A stretch of DNA of 16,893 bases from DAIOFH01 sp036745875 (GTDB lineage Bacteria > Planctomycetota > SZUA-567): contig DAIOFH010000085.1 of NCBI GenBank assembly GCA_036745875.1, positions 1-16,893 on the forward strand, in the 5' to 3' direction. The translations under genes and the position numbers were made by a program. The stretch's first letter is position 1. Each line of letters opens with the position of its first letter. The notes under the pieces were generated by a model. It had not been told where the DNA came from and made no database searches. It saw nothing but the letters and a program-made list of their open reading frames with translations. Positions 7,417-14,070 of the stretch are shown here, piece after piece.

Positions 7417-8407
7417 GTGCCGCCCCGTCCTCGCTTTGTGCGCCCTGGCTTGCCTTTTCGCCGCGCCGCAGGGTGAAGATCATCGCGCCGATCATGCCGA
7501 GAAGAAGAATCATGCCGCTGACGAACTGTTGCAAAAAGGAACTTATGTTCGACGAAAGCACGGAGACGGTGATCAGCCCCAGAAACAGGCTGCCGAAAAT
7601 CCCTCCCGTCACGTCGCCGTAACCGCCGGAGAGGGAGACTCCGCCGATGACCGCCGCCGATATCGCCATCATGCTCATCTGCGCGCCGATAAGGGGGTCG
7701 CCCGCGCCGATGGAAGAGGTCAACGCGACCGCGCCTATCCCGGCCGAAAACCCGGCGAATCCGTAGGCGAACAGCTTTTCTCCCTGCACATTCACCCCGG
7801 ACGCGTACGCCTTGGCCGGATTATTGCCGCTTGCGTACAGACGTATCCCGTGCGGCGTCCGTTTGTAGATCTTCCAGATCAGGTAGGGAACCAGGATGAA
7901 CAGGACTGTCGCTGGAATGCCCAGGAAGCTGCTGTTGTAAAACGACGTCATCCCCCTGGCGACCGAGCCGCCCGGTACCGGCATGACAAGGAGCGCGATG
8001 CCGCTGTAGACGGTCGAGGTCGCGAAGGTGGTGAGAAGGGACGATCCCCGCAGTACGGCGACAAGGGTGCCGTTCAGGAGGCCCATCGCCGTGGTGGCGG
8101 CAACGGTGGTGACGACTGCGGCCGCGGGATGCACCCCGGCGGCAAGCAGTTTAATCAGCATGACGTTGGCCACCGAGACCATGGGGCCAAGGGAGATGTC
8201 GAGTTCGCCGGCTATGATGACGGCGGATGCGCCGATGGTGAGGCAGATGACGGCGGTGTTGGTGTTGAGGAACGAAACGAGAAAACTTCTCGTCAGGGCC
8301 CCCGGCATGAAAAAGGAATTGATTATCAAAAGCGCGAAAAAAAGCAATACGGCGGGCAAGGCCGTCGTATTCCTCAAATGCCGCGCTATAAGCCTACCGA
8401 GCGTCAT
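7406..8407 (-). CDS. Sugar-type ABC transporter permease (first of two)
   Basis: Predicted 333-aa inner-membrane permease, BPD_transp_2 family. Signatures: AGELDISLGPMVS near residue 66-78 and AAVIGGVSLSGGYGDVTGG near 249-267. The C-terminal tail after the last membrane segment is hydrophilic (GEKASQGAQSEDG). The ATG lies 14 bp inside the ATPase gene and the stop lies 11 bp inside the next permease gene, a compact ATPase-permease-permease arrangement. Together with the downstream permease it would form a heterodimeric channel served by the ATPase at 8394-9890. The substrate is unknown. Confidence 0.87.
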   Translation of the reverse strand: MTLGRLIARHLRNTTALPAVLLFFALLIINSFFMPGALTRSFLVSFLNTNTAVICLTIGASAVIIAGELDISLGPMVSVANVMLIKLLAAGVHPAAAVVTTVAATTAMGLLNGTLVAVLRGSSLLTTFATSTVYSGIALLVMPVPGGSVARGMTSFYNSSFLGIPATVLFILVPYLIWKIYKRTPHGIRLYASGNNPAKAYASGVNVQGEKLFAYGFAGFSAGIGAVALTSSIGAGDPLIGAQMSMMAISAAVIGGVSLSGGYGDVTGGIFGSLFLGLITVSVLSSNISSFLQQFVSGMILLLGMIGAMIFTLRRGEKASQGAQSEDGAAHGE

Positions 8408-9890
8408 TGGCTATCCCCGTCTTTTGCGGAATCGCCGCGGCAAGGATATTGTCGCGCGTAATTTCCTCGTTACGCAATGTTTTGACGATTTCGCCCTCGT
8501 AGAGCACGATGACCCGCGAATTGTCGGAATGCTTGCAGAGGGAAACAAGTTCGTTGTCGTCGCTTGAAACCATGATCAGTGACGACCCCGTCTTCGACAT
8601 TTCCGCGAAAAGGGCGTGCAGTTCGCTTCTCGCCCGCACATCGATTCCCTTGGTCGGGTCGTCGGCGAGGATGAGGAGGGGGTTGGTGCTGGTCCAGCGC
8701 CCGACAATGACTTTTTGCTGGTTGCCGCCGGAAAGCGAAGTCAGGTTCTGGTGGATGCTGTCGTATTTGACCTTGATCGTATCGAGGGCGGGGCGGATGT
8801 CCTGCATCTTCAGGCCCTTTGACAATTCGCCCACCGCCGTAAGGTTGTCGCCGACGCTGTGCTCCTTGAACACGCCCTCCGTGCGTCGGTCGCCGCTGAT
8901 GAAAGCGAAGCCGTGCAACACCGCTTGCCGGGGATTCCCGATCGTCACCGGCTTGCCCATGATCCTGATCGACACTTCGCCGTGCAGCCCGTGCAGGGTC
9001 CGCACGATATCCGACTGCCCGTGACCCTGCAGGCCGGCCACGCCGATGATTTCGCCCGGCATAACCTTTATGGACACTTTTTTCCTGTATTGCCTGATCG
9101 GTATGTCCGTCGCCTCGACCACCGGCGTCCCGTCCTCGGCCCTTGCGGCGCGGACGGTCCCCTCCGTCCCCGGGCTTTCCTGGCCGACCATCAGGGCCAG
9201 CAATTCGTTTTCGCTTTTTTCGCCGATGGGGAAAGTGCCGACGACTTCGCCGTTCCTCATGACGGTGACGGAATCGCAAATGCTGTAGAGTTCCTCCATG
9301 CGGTGGGAGATGAAGAGAACCGTCTTGTTGGCCGCCTTGCAGTCCCGGAGAACCCTTTTCACCACCTTGACGTTCCTGTCGTAGAGGGCGGAGGTTATTT
9401 CGTCAAGGAGGAGGATGTCGCCGTTCTGGATCAATGCCTTGCCGAACTCAAGCATATACAGCTCGTTTTCCGGCAGGGAGGCGACCTCCGCATCGATGCG
9501 GTGCCCGAGATCGAGAGTCTCAAGCATGTCGCGGGAGAGTGTTTTTGCGCGTCCTCTGTCGGCGAAGAAGCCGGCGCGGACCGGGAAGGAGCCGAGGAGG
9601 AGGTTTTCCCCGACCGTCAGGTTGGGGACGATGCTGAGTTCCTGCGACGTCATGATTATGCCGGCTTTTTTCGCATCCCTGGGGGAGCCGATGACCGTTC
9701 GCCTGCCGTCAACGTAAATGTTTCCAAAATCCGGAACGACGGTGCCGCCCGCGATTTTGACCAGCGTGGATTTGCCGGAGCCGTTGCCGCCGAGAATTCC
9801 TCGAATTTCCCCCCTGGCGACGCCGAGGGACGCATTCGAAAGGGCGCAGACATGCCCGTAGTTTTTTGCTATATCCTCAAAACGCAGCAT
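8394..9890 (-). CDS. Sugar-type ABC transporter ATP-binding protein, two fused NBDs
   Basis: Predicted 498-aa ATPase of the RbsA/MglA/LsrA group. NBD1 has Walker A GGNGSGKST (34-42), Q83, Walker B DILLLDE (158-164) and H196, but its signature region reads LPENELYMLEFGKAL (139-153) where relatives have LS-x-x-QQQMVEIAKAL. NBD2 has the family's usual broken Walker A (GLQGHGQSD, 286-294), a normal LSGGNQQ (386-392), and ADDPTKG (409-415) where LDEPTRG is usual, so the catalytic Glu position is Asp. Start: ATG at 9890 has GGAG 8 nt upstream, and from there the protein begins MLRFEDIAKNYG as expected; a longer open frame upstream would add 25 unlikely residues across a terminator. It is separated from the binding-protein gene by three stem-loops. 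Probably active through NBD1 and NBD2 composite sites; the unusual residues need a family alignment. Confidence 0.86.
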   Translation of the reverse strand: MLRFEDIAKNYGHVCALSNASLGVARGEIRGILGGNGSGKSTLVKIAGGTVVPDFGNIYVDGRRTVIGSPRDAKKAGIIMTSQELSIVPNLTVGENLLLGSFPVRAGFFADRGRAKTLSRDMLETLDLGHRIDAEVASLPENELYMLEFGKALIQNGDILLLDEITSALYDRNVKVVKRVLRDCKAANKTVLFISHRMEELYSICDSVTVMRNGEVVGTFPIGEKSENELLALMVGQESPGTEGTVRAARAEDGTPVVEATDIPIRQYRKKVSIKVMPGEIIGVAGLQGHGQSDIVRTLHGLHGEVSIRIMGKPVTIGNPRQAVLHGFAFISGDRRTEGVFKEHSVGDNLTAVGELSKGLKMQDIRPALDTIKVKYDSIHQNLTSLSGGNQQKVIVGRWTSTNPLLILADDPTKGIDVRARSELHALFAEMSKTGSSLIMVSSDDNELVSLCKHSDNSRVIVLYEGEIVKTLRNEEITRDNILAAAIPQKTGIANDAR

Positions 9891-9907
9891 CCGGCCCACT
9901 CCATGGC

Positions 9908-9938
9908 AAAAAAAACACGCGGCAACAAAGGGCCGCGT
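9908..9938 (-). terminator. Intrinsic terminator between binding protein and ATPase genes
   Basis: On the minus strand ACGCGGC (9938-9932) and GCCGCGT (9923-9917) form a 7-bp GC-rich stem with an 8-nt loop; one G separates it from eight T residues (9915-9908). It ends 6 bp before the ATPase ribosome-binding site, so it would lower ATPase and permease expression relative to the binding protein. Confidence 0.75.
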
Positions 9939-9966
9939 TTGCTTCCTGCCATGCCGTTTCGGCAAA

Positions 9967-9983
9967 CCGCGTCAAAGACGCGG
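9967..9983. other. Small perfect stem-loop
   Basis: CCGCGTC (9967-9973) pairs with GACGCGG (9977-9983) around AAA. No U-tract on either side. It lies between the two terminator-like hairpins of the same intercistronic gap and may be an mRNA-stabilising structure. Confidence 0.5.
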
Positions 9984-10029
9984 GGAATCATAAACGGGCC
10001 AAGCGGCATACATGGTATCAGGAAGGTGC

Positions 10030-10071
10030 AAAAAAGGGAACAGGCGGTCAAAAGACTGACAGCCTGTTCCC
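10030..10071 (-). terminator. Intrinsic terminator just after the binding-protein gene
   Basis: On the minus strand GGGAACAGG (10071-10063) pairs with CCTGTTCCC (10044-10036) and six T follow (10035-10030). The interior adds a further CAGTC/GACCG stem. It lies 14 bp after the binding-protein stop codon and is the strongest terminator seen in the window, yet sits inside an apparent operon. Confidence 0.82.
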
Positions 10072-10084
10072 GCCTCACCCTGCT

Positions 10085-11206
10085 TCATTCGAAATACTTG
10101 GCCACTTCCTCGCGGCTCATCCAGCCGTCGAGGCTGACCGTGTCCGACTGCCCTTCGAGCATCTTGAGAACGCCGTCGAGTGAAATCGCCTTGGTCCCGA
10201 CCAGTCCCTTCATCCAGGGGGCGTCCTGGTCGCCGTCTCGGGTTACGACGTAGGCCGGTTTGATGTAGACCGCATTGACCATCGACGGGTCGAGGGGATT
10301 CGCTACCAGGAATTCGCTTTTGATCTTCTTGCCCTGGAGGAGGTTGACTGTGAAGTCCAGGACGCTGACGATAACGCCGGGCTGGTAAGTTACGCCGATG
10401 GAATTGAGGTGCGGTTTGGCTTTCCATTTCTTGAAAAAGCTGAGGGTGTAGTCGCCGGTCATTATCTTGGGTTCGACTTCGGCGTTTTCAAACGCCTTGA
10501 GAATGCCTTCGACCATGACGTCCTGCGAAAAGACGGCGTCGATGTCGTCGTAAGTGGAAAGGAAAGTGGTCATGACCTGCTGCGCGATGGTCGTCGACCA
10601 GTTGCCGGGCGCGGAAGCGAGGGTGACGATGTCCGGGTAGTCGGCAAACACCTCCGCCGCCGCCTTTTGCCGCAGATCGTCGCCGGCGAAGCCGGGGAAG
10701 CCGGTGATTTGCACGATATCGCCCTTGCCGTTCAATTGTTCGACAAGCCACTTGGCCTGTATGCGCTGGAACTCCGCGTTGTCGCCGATGATGTTGGGGA
10801 CGTCCTCGTAAGCGCCGGGCTCATTCGCCATGATGATCATCACGCCGTTGGCCTTGGCTGCGTCGACCACGCTTTGCAGCGATGTCGGGGAAACGGGCCA
10901 GACCAGAAGCGCGTCGACGCCGTTGTTGATCATGGTCATGCATTGGGTGATTTGTTCAGTGACGTTGCCGTTTGTGCTGGCGACCTGCATGCCGGACATG
11001 ACGCCCTCGGCGATGTACTCTTTCGCGCGGTTCTCGAAATCCTCGACAAACTGGGCGCACCAGGTGTTGCCGATGTTTGCGGCCGACAGGCCGACGACAA
11101 ACCCTTCCGTCTTTTTCTGGCCGGCCATGGCGGTCGTCCGCACCGTCGTCAAGAATACAATGACGCAAACCGCCAGAACAGCCCAAGCCAAGCCGTGTCT
11201 TCTCAT
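10085..11206 (-). CDS. Sugar-type ABC transporter substrate-binding protein, ligand unknown
   Basis: Predicted periplasmic binding protein of 373 aa, PF13407 (ribose/galactose-binding type) fold. Residues 1-28 are a signal peptide (MRRHG, hydrophobic core, AMA before GQKK). There is no lipobox: the only Cys in the signal region is mid-core. Family landmarks: FVVGLSAANIGNTW at the mature N-terminus, ITQCMTMINNGVDALLVWPVSPTS (split by the hinge region), GVMIIMANEPG, GDIVQITGFPGFAGDDLRQKA and AVFSQDVMVEGILKAF. It does not match RbsB, MglB, AraF or XylF signatures, so the ligand is open. AGGAG sits 7 nt before the ATG, inside a duplicated leader. The partner ATPase and two permeases follow after 195 bp holding three hairpins, and a lactonase-like gene precedes it. 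Confidence 0.87.
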   Translation of the reverse strand: MRRHGLAWAVLAVCVIVFLTTVRTTAMAGQKKTEGFVVGLSAANIGNTWCAQFVEDFENRAKEYIAEGVMSGMQVASTNGNVTEQITQCMTMINNGVDALLVWPVSPTSLQSVVDAAKANGVMIIMANEPGAYEDVPNIIGDNAEFQRIQAKWLVEQLNGKGDIVQITGFPGFAGDDLRQKAAAEVFADYPDIVTLASAPGNWSTTIAQQVMTTFLSTYDDIDAVFSQDVMVEGILKAFENAEVEPKIMTGDYTLSFFKKWKAKPHLNSIGVTYQPGVIVSVLDFTVNLLQGKKIKSEFLVANPLDPSMVNAVYIKPAYVVTRDGDQDAPWMKGLVGTKAISLDGVLKMLEGQSDTVSLDGWMSREEVAKYFE

Positions 11207-11214
11207 TTCGTTTC

Positions 11215-11343
11215 TCCTATGAAAAATGTCAACCCCTCGTCATGATGCGCCAGCAGCGCGCTAGAAAAATCATGGGCGTTTGCAGGGGCAGGGCAACCAT
11301 GTTGCCTCCTATGAAAGATGTCAATCTTGCGTCGTGATGCGCC
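11215..11343 (-). repeat. Tandem duplication of a 37-bp ribosome-binding region
   Basis: 11215-11251 and 11307-11343 are direct repeats, 31 of 37 positions identical, beginning TCCTATGAAA and ending TGATGCGCC on the plus strand. On the minus strand each copy ends in CATAGGAG, a strong ribosome-binding site: the copy at 11215 serves the binding-protein gene and the copy at 11307 serves a 23-codon ORF. The spacing between copies is 92 bp. Confidence 0.8.
11229..11300 (-). CDS. Short ORF of 23 codons with a strong ribosome-binding site
   Basis: ATG at 11300 is preceded by AGGAGG with 4 nt spacing and reads MVALPLQTPMIFLARCWRIMTRG, ending at a TGA that lies inside the leader of the binding-protein gene. 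No known family. It may be a regulatory upstream ORF whose termination reloads ribosomes on the next gene, or the scar left when a gene between two copies of the 37-bp repeat was deleted. Confidence 0.35.
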   Translation of the reverse strand: MVALPLQTPMIFLARCWRIMTRG

Positions 11344-11350
11344 GATGTTT

Positions 11351-12100
11351 CTACGCTATGCGCGGAAAACCGCTCGTCATATGGTTGGCGATGGCGGGCT
11401 CGTGGCCCGGGACGATGAAATCCGCTTTCCGCCTGATGGACGCGAAGCTTCTGTAATAGTCCTCGATCTCCATGATGGTGCAGCCCTCGACATTGTCGTT
11501 GATGTTTTCCACCAGGGGAACGACGTCGCCGGCGACGCACAACGCGCCCCCGTCAATGTCGACAAGCACGCTCTGGTGCCCGTAGGTATGCCCCGGCGTC
11601 GGGAATACGATGATGCCCGGAAGAATCTCGGCCTCGCCCTCGACCAATTTCCATTGGAGGTAGGGCACCGCCTTCTTGTCGAAGCAGCGCGTTTGATAGA
11701 GGTGGCGAACGCCGGGCGGCGGGGTATACGCTGTTTCGAGTTCAAGGCGTTGGACATAGATGTCGGCGTTCTTGAACATGTAGTTGCAGCAGCAATGGTC
11801 AAAATGCAGATGGGTGTTGATGACGATGTCGACGTCTTCCGGCGTCCAGCCCATCGCCGCCTTGAGGGCGGGGCGCATCTGCTCGCTTTCCTTCTGGTGG
11901 GCGAACGGTTCCGGTTCGCTGACCACCCAGTCGATGTCGTCCATTCCGGTATCGACGAGGACCTTGGTCTTGCCGTCGGTGAGTGCGACGCTCCACACCG
12001 GGACTTCCAATTTCGTGCCGAGTCCGCGGTAATGCGTCAGCCCGCTTTTGTCGGCGCTTATCGTGCCCATTTGCACTGTTTTTGCTTGCCATTTGCCCAC
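11351..12100 (-). CDS. Metallo-beta-lactamase-fold hydrolase, AHL-lactonase type
   Basis: Predicted 249-aa cytoplasmic dinuclear-metal hydrolase, about the size of AHL lactonases. Metal ligands (numbered from the GTG start): H97, H99, D101 and H102 in THLHFDH, H171 in PTPGHTYGH, D192 in AGD and H233 in VPGHEP. This is the full set of AiiA-type lactonases, and the stretch PTPGHTYGHQSVLV is typical of that branch. The active-site Tyr of AiiA, three residues after the bridging Asp, is not present (a Pro is there). Start: GTG at 12100 has GGAGG 8 nt upstream, whereas the in-frame ATG at 12121 has no such site. It is the first gene of the minus-strand operon, 52-65 bp or slightly more from a LacI-type operator, and shares the operon with an ABC importer. 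Substrate could be a sugar lactone, an acyl lactone or another cyclic ester; lactonase activity is inferred from family. Confidence 0.82.
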   Translation of the reverse strand: MGKWQAKTVQMGTISADKSGLTHYRGLGTKLEVPVWSVALTDGKTKVLVDTGMDDIDWVVSEPEPFAHQKESEQMRPALKAAMGWTPEDVDIVINTHLHFDHCCCNYMFKNADIYVQRLELETAYTPPPGVRHLYQTRCFDKKAVPYLQWKLVEGEAEILPGIIVFPTPGHTYGHQSVLVDIDGGALCVAGDVVPLVENINDNVEGCTIMEIEDYYRSFASIRRKADFIVPGHEPAIANHMTSGFPRIA

Positions 12101-12172
12101 TTTTCGGTCCTCCGTTTGCATTCGGGCGCGACAGGATGCGCAGCCTGACGGATATAGCTTTCTAAGTGTTAC

Positions 12173-12186
12173 CGTAAACGGTTACG
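12173..12186. promoter_or_regulatory. LacI-type operator, operon-proximal
   Basis: CGTAAACGGTTACG is a 14-bp near-palindrome with the central CG typical of LacI-family sites (one mismatched pair). It lies 73 bp upstream of the lactonase-like GTG. On the minus strand it overlaps TTTACG, which with TATATC 16 bp later could be a weak -35/-10 pair, so binding would block transcription of the lactonase-importer operon. It shares the core GTAAnCGGTTAC with the site at 12423. Confidence 0.75.
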
Positions 12187-12422
12187 AAAAACAGCATATG
12201 TATCGCCTTCTTTATTGTCGGGCAGCATTGATTTTTACTTTGCGAATTTCGACTTTAAGGAAGCCGTATTGAACATTTGTAGTCAATAGTAGCATAATTT
12301 CAGGGGAAATCAACATAATAATTTTGCCTCCGGACAAAGCGCCCGTGAAGCGGAAAAAAGTCGACAATTCAATATACTGCCGTTTCGGGATCGAATCCAT
12401 AGAAATTTTATTATTTATTAAT

Positions 12423-12436
12423 TGTAAGCGGTTACG
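12423..12436. promoter_or_regulatory. LacI-type operator, regulator-proximal
   Basis: TGTAAGCGGTTACG matches the operator at 12173 in the core GTAAnCGGTTAC and fits the general LacI/CcpA-like form TGTAAnCGnTTACA. It lies 206 bp before the LacI-family gene. Centre-to-centre distance to the first operator is 250 bp, suitable for a looped repression complex. The rest of 12101-12641 is A+T-rich with no convincing gene. Confidence 0.75.
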
Positions 12437-12550
12437 GTGTTGCTTTTTTACTATTTCGTGTTAGGATTCATACAGCCGTGCCGAATCCGGGCGGAAGCGT
12501 AACGCCTGGGTTGCGTGCGACAGAATGAACGACAACCGTATTGACGTGGT

Positions 12551-12639
12551 TATTGCGTTTTAAAGAATAGTTGACCCTTCCTCTGCGCTTTTCGGTCTAT
12601 CCCGGTTATGCCGTAAAACGCAACAAGGAACCAAGAATC
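12551..12639 (-). repeat. Dispersed repeat, copy A, in the leader of the LacI-family gene
   Basis: Read on the minus strand this stretch matches 13957-14044 along its length: GATT, GTTGCGTTTT, CGGCA, GCGCA, GGAAGGGTCAAC and AAAACGC-ATA occur in the same order with similar spacing. The ends TTGCGTTTTA (12553-12562) and TAAAACGCAA (12614-12623) are perfect inverted repeats. The ribosome-binding site of the regulator (AAGGAA, 12625-12630) falls within the repeat. Confidence 0.7.
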
Positions 12640-12641
12640 GG

Positions 12642-13673
12642 ATGTGCAGCATGGCGAAAAAGAAAAACCGCCAACTCACCATAAAGGACATCGCCACCAT
12701 GGCCGGTGTTTCGACGGCGACAGTCTCCCGCGCCCTGAACGGCCGTGCCGACGTCAATGACGGCACGCGCCAGAAAATCCTCAAAATCGCCAAAGATTAC
12801 AATTTCCGGCCGAATACGGTCGGACGCAGCCTTTCCATGCAAAAAACCTTCACCATCGGCGTTGCCATACCGGATCTGCGCAGTTCCTACTTTACCGAAG
12901 TCATTATCGGCGTCGATGAGGTGGCGAGCGAACGCGGCTATTCGACGATAATATTCAATACCGGCTATCATCGGGAAAAGGAACGCGAAACGCTGCAGAT
13001 GGTGAAGGACCGGCGGGTGGACGGCATGATAATGCTGTTGTCAAACCGCGCCGCCGACGAATGCCGAGCCGTGGTGGAAATGGGCTACAACGTCGTTCTG
13101 CTGGGGAACACGCTGGAAAACGTCGATTGTCCCTCGGTGGAATGCGACAATTTCTCCTCCGCCTACACGATAGTGGAATACCTGATCAAAAACGGACACA
13201 GGCGTATTGCGCATATCGGCGGAAACAGGGACACCAGAACCGGCATGCTGCGCATGCAGGGTTTTCTGAGCGTCATGGAAAATTACGGCATACCGGTCAA
13301 CCCGGAATGGAACTTTCCCACACACTACTTCAAGGACGAGGCGTACTCGATCATGAAGGGCATAATCGCCACCGGCAATCTGCCGACGGCGGTATACGCC
13401 GCGGCGGACATCATGGCCATAGGCTGTTATAATGCGATTTACGAAGCTGGCCTGCGTATCCCCGATGATATTTCCGTCGTCGGCCACGACGACATCGAGA
13501 TCGCGTCCCTCGTGTATCCCCCTCTCACCACCATGCGCCAGCAGACGCTCGAGATGGGCAGAACGGCCGCCCGGAAGCTGCTCGACGCTTTTTCCATCGG
13601 CCTGCACAAGGATATCACCGTTCTCCACACTTCGCTCATCACCAGGCAGTCGGTAAAGAACCTCAATGCGTAA
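12642..13673 (+). CDS. LacI-family transcriptional regulator
   Basis: Predicted 343-aa DNA-binding repressor. The N-terminal LacI helix-turn-helix is textbook: TIKDIATMAGVSTATVSRAL (13-32), followed by NGRADVNDGTRQKI and the hinge FRPNTVGRSLSMQKT with the conserved Leu (64) that inserts at the operator centre. From IGVAIPDLRSSYF (72 on) a periplasmic-binding-protein-like effector domain follows, with VDGMIML, HRRIAHIGG, TAVYAAADIMAIGC and DDISVVGHDDIEIA in family order. ATG at 12642 has AAGGAA 11 nt upstream; an in-frame ATG at 12651 is the alternative. It is divergent from the lactonase-importer operon, and two LacI-type operators lie between them, so that operon is the likely target. The effector is probably the imported sugar or a derivative; this is inference. 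Confidence 0.9.
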   Translation: MCSMAKKKNRQLTIKDIATMAGVSTATVSRALNGRADVNDGTRQKILKIAKDYNFRPNTVGRSLSMQKTFTIGVAIPDLRSSYFTEVIIGVDEVASERGYSTIIFNTGYHREKERETLQMVKDRRVDGMIMLLSNRAADECRAVVEMGYNVVLLGNTLENVDCPSVECDNFSSAYTIVEYLIKNGHRRIAHIGGNRDTRTGMLRMQGFLSVMENYGIPVNPEWNFPTHYFKDEAYSIMKGIIATGNLPTAVYAAADIMAIGCYNAIYEAGLRIPDDISVVGHDDIEIASLVYPPLTTMRQQTLEMGRTAARKLLDAFSIGLHKDITVLHTSLITRQSVKNLNA

Positions 13674-13702
13674 AACGCCGGATAGAAGCGCGTCAAGAGA
13701 TT

Positions 13703-13724
13703 CCGGAAACGAAAAAACCGCAAC
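13703..13724 (+). repeat. 22-bp direct repeat matching the tRNA-Gly terminator flank, copy 1
   Basis: All 22 bases are identical to 15315-15336, in the same orientation. At the second site these bases are the U-tract half of the terminator of the tRNA-Gly fragment; here the pairing half is missing. The two copies flank the prepilin peptidase gene. Confidence 0.7.
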
Positions 13725-13764
13725 CCTTAATACCGTTTCTCGTTGAGATTCTCCGTTCCTGCTC

Positions 13765-13853
13765 ACCGATTTCAGTATGTTACCTTCCTACTGGAGTTAG
13801 CGTTGAGTGGGGAACCGCAAAGGTGCTAACAGGAATTCTCTACTGAAATAGGT
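13765..13853. repeat. Inverted-repeat element of about 89 bp
   Basis: ACCGATTTCAGTA (13765-13777) and TACTGAAATAGGT (13841-13853) are inverted repeats with one mismatch, and GTTAGC/GCTAAC can pair inside. No ORF. It directly abuts the solo repeat end at 13857. Part of the gene-free stretch 13674-14070. Confidence 0.5.
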
Positions 13854-13856
13854 ATA

Positions 13857-13877
13857 ATACCAATTCCAAATGAATTT
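13857..13877. repeat. Solo end of the 147-bp palindromic element
   Basis: These 21 bases are the exact reverse complement of 2149-2169, the outer right end of the palindromic element at 2023-2169, and similarity extends a few bases to CCGG. The rest of the element is not recognisable here, so this is a remnant or a shorter family member. Confidence 0.7.
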
Positions 13878-13956
13878 GCCCGGCATATTTTCTTTTGAAA
13901 AAGATGGTTCCACGATATAAAGATGCGGGTGTGATGTTTAGCGCGTTTTCAGAAAT

Positions 13957-14044
13957 GATTGGCCCCCTGTTGCGTTTTCCGGCACAACTGTGCGAAACCA
14001 AAACGCGCAAAAAGGAAGGGTCAACCTTTTCAGAAAACGCTATA
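13957..14044 (+). repeat. Dispersed repeat, copy B, in the leader of the prepilin peptidase gene
   Basis: Inverted copy of 12551-12639. The shared blocks include GTTGCGTTTT, CGGCA, GCGCA and GGAAGGGTCAAC (14014-14025). Outer sequences GCGCGTTTTCAGAAA (13941-13955) and TTTCAGAAAACGC (14028-14040) are also imperfect inverted repeats. It ends 27 bp before the ATG of the next gene. Confidence 0.65.
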
Positions 14045-14070
14045 GCGGCAAATTTTGTTTTGGAGACGTA

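Noticed and set aside
11215..11343. TTGACA in both 37-bp repeats as -35 promoter boxes
   Set aside because: No -10-like hexamer lies at 16-18 bp in either copy; the repeats are better explained as duplicated ribosome-binding regions.
13853..13858. TATAAT as a promoter -10 box
   Set aside because: No -35 box at a suitable distance; the bases belong to the small palindrome GGTATAATACC at the junction of two repeats.
13990..14070. N-terminal extension of the prepilin peptidase from GTG 13990
   Set aside because: It would be translated from within the dispersed repeat and adds a basic, non-family leader; ATG 14071 has a proper ribosome-binding site and puts the membrane segment at the N-terminus as in the family.
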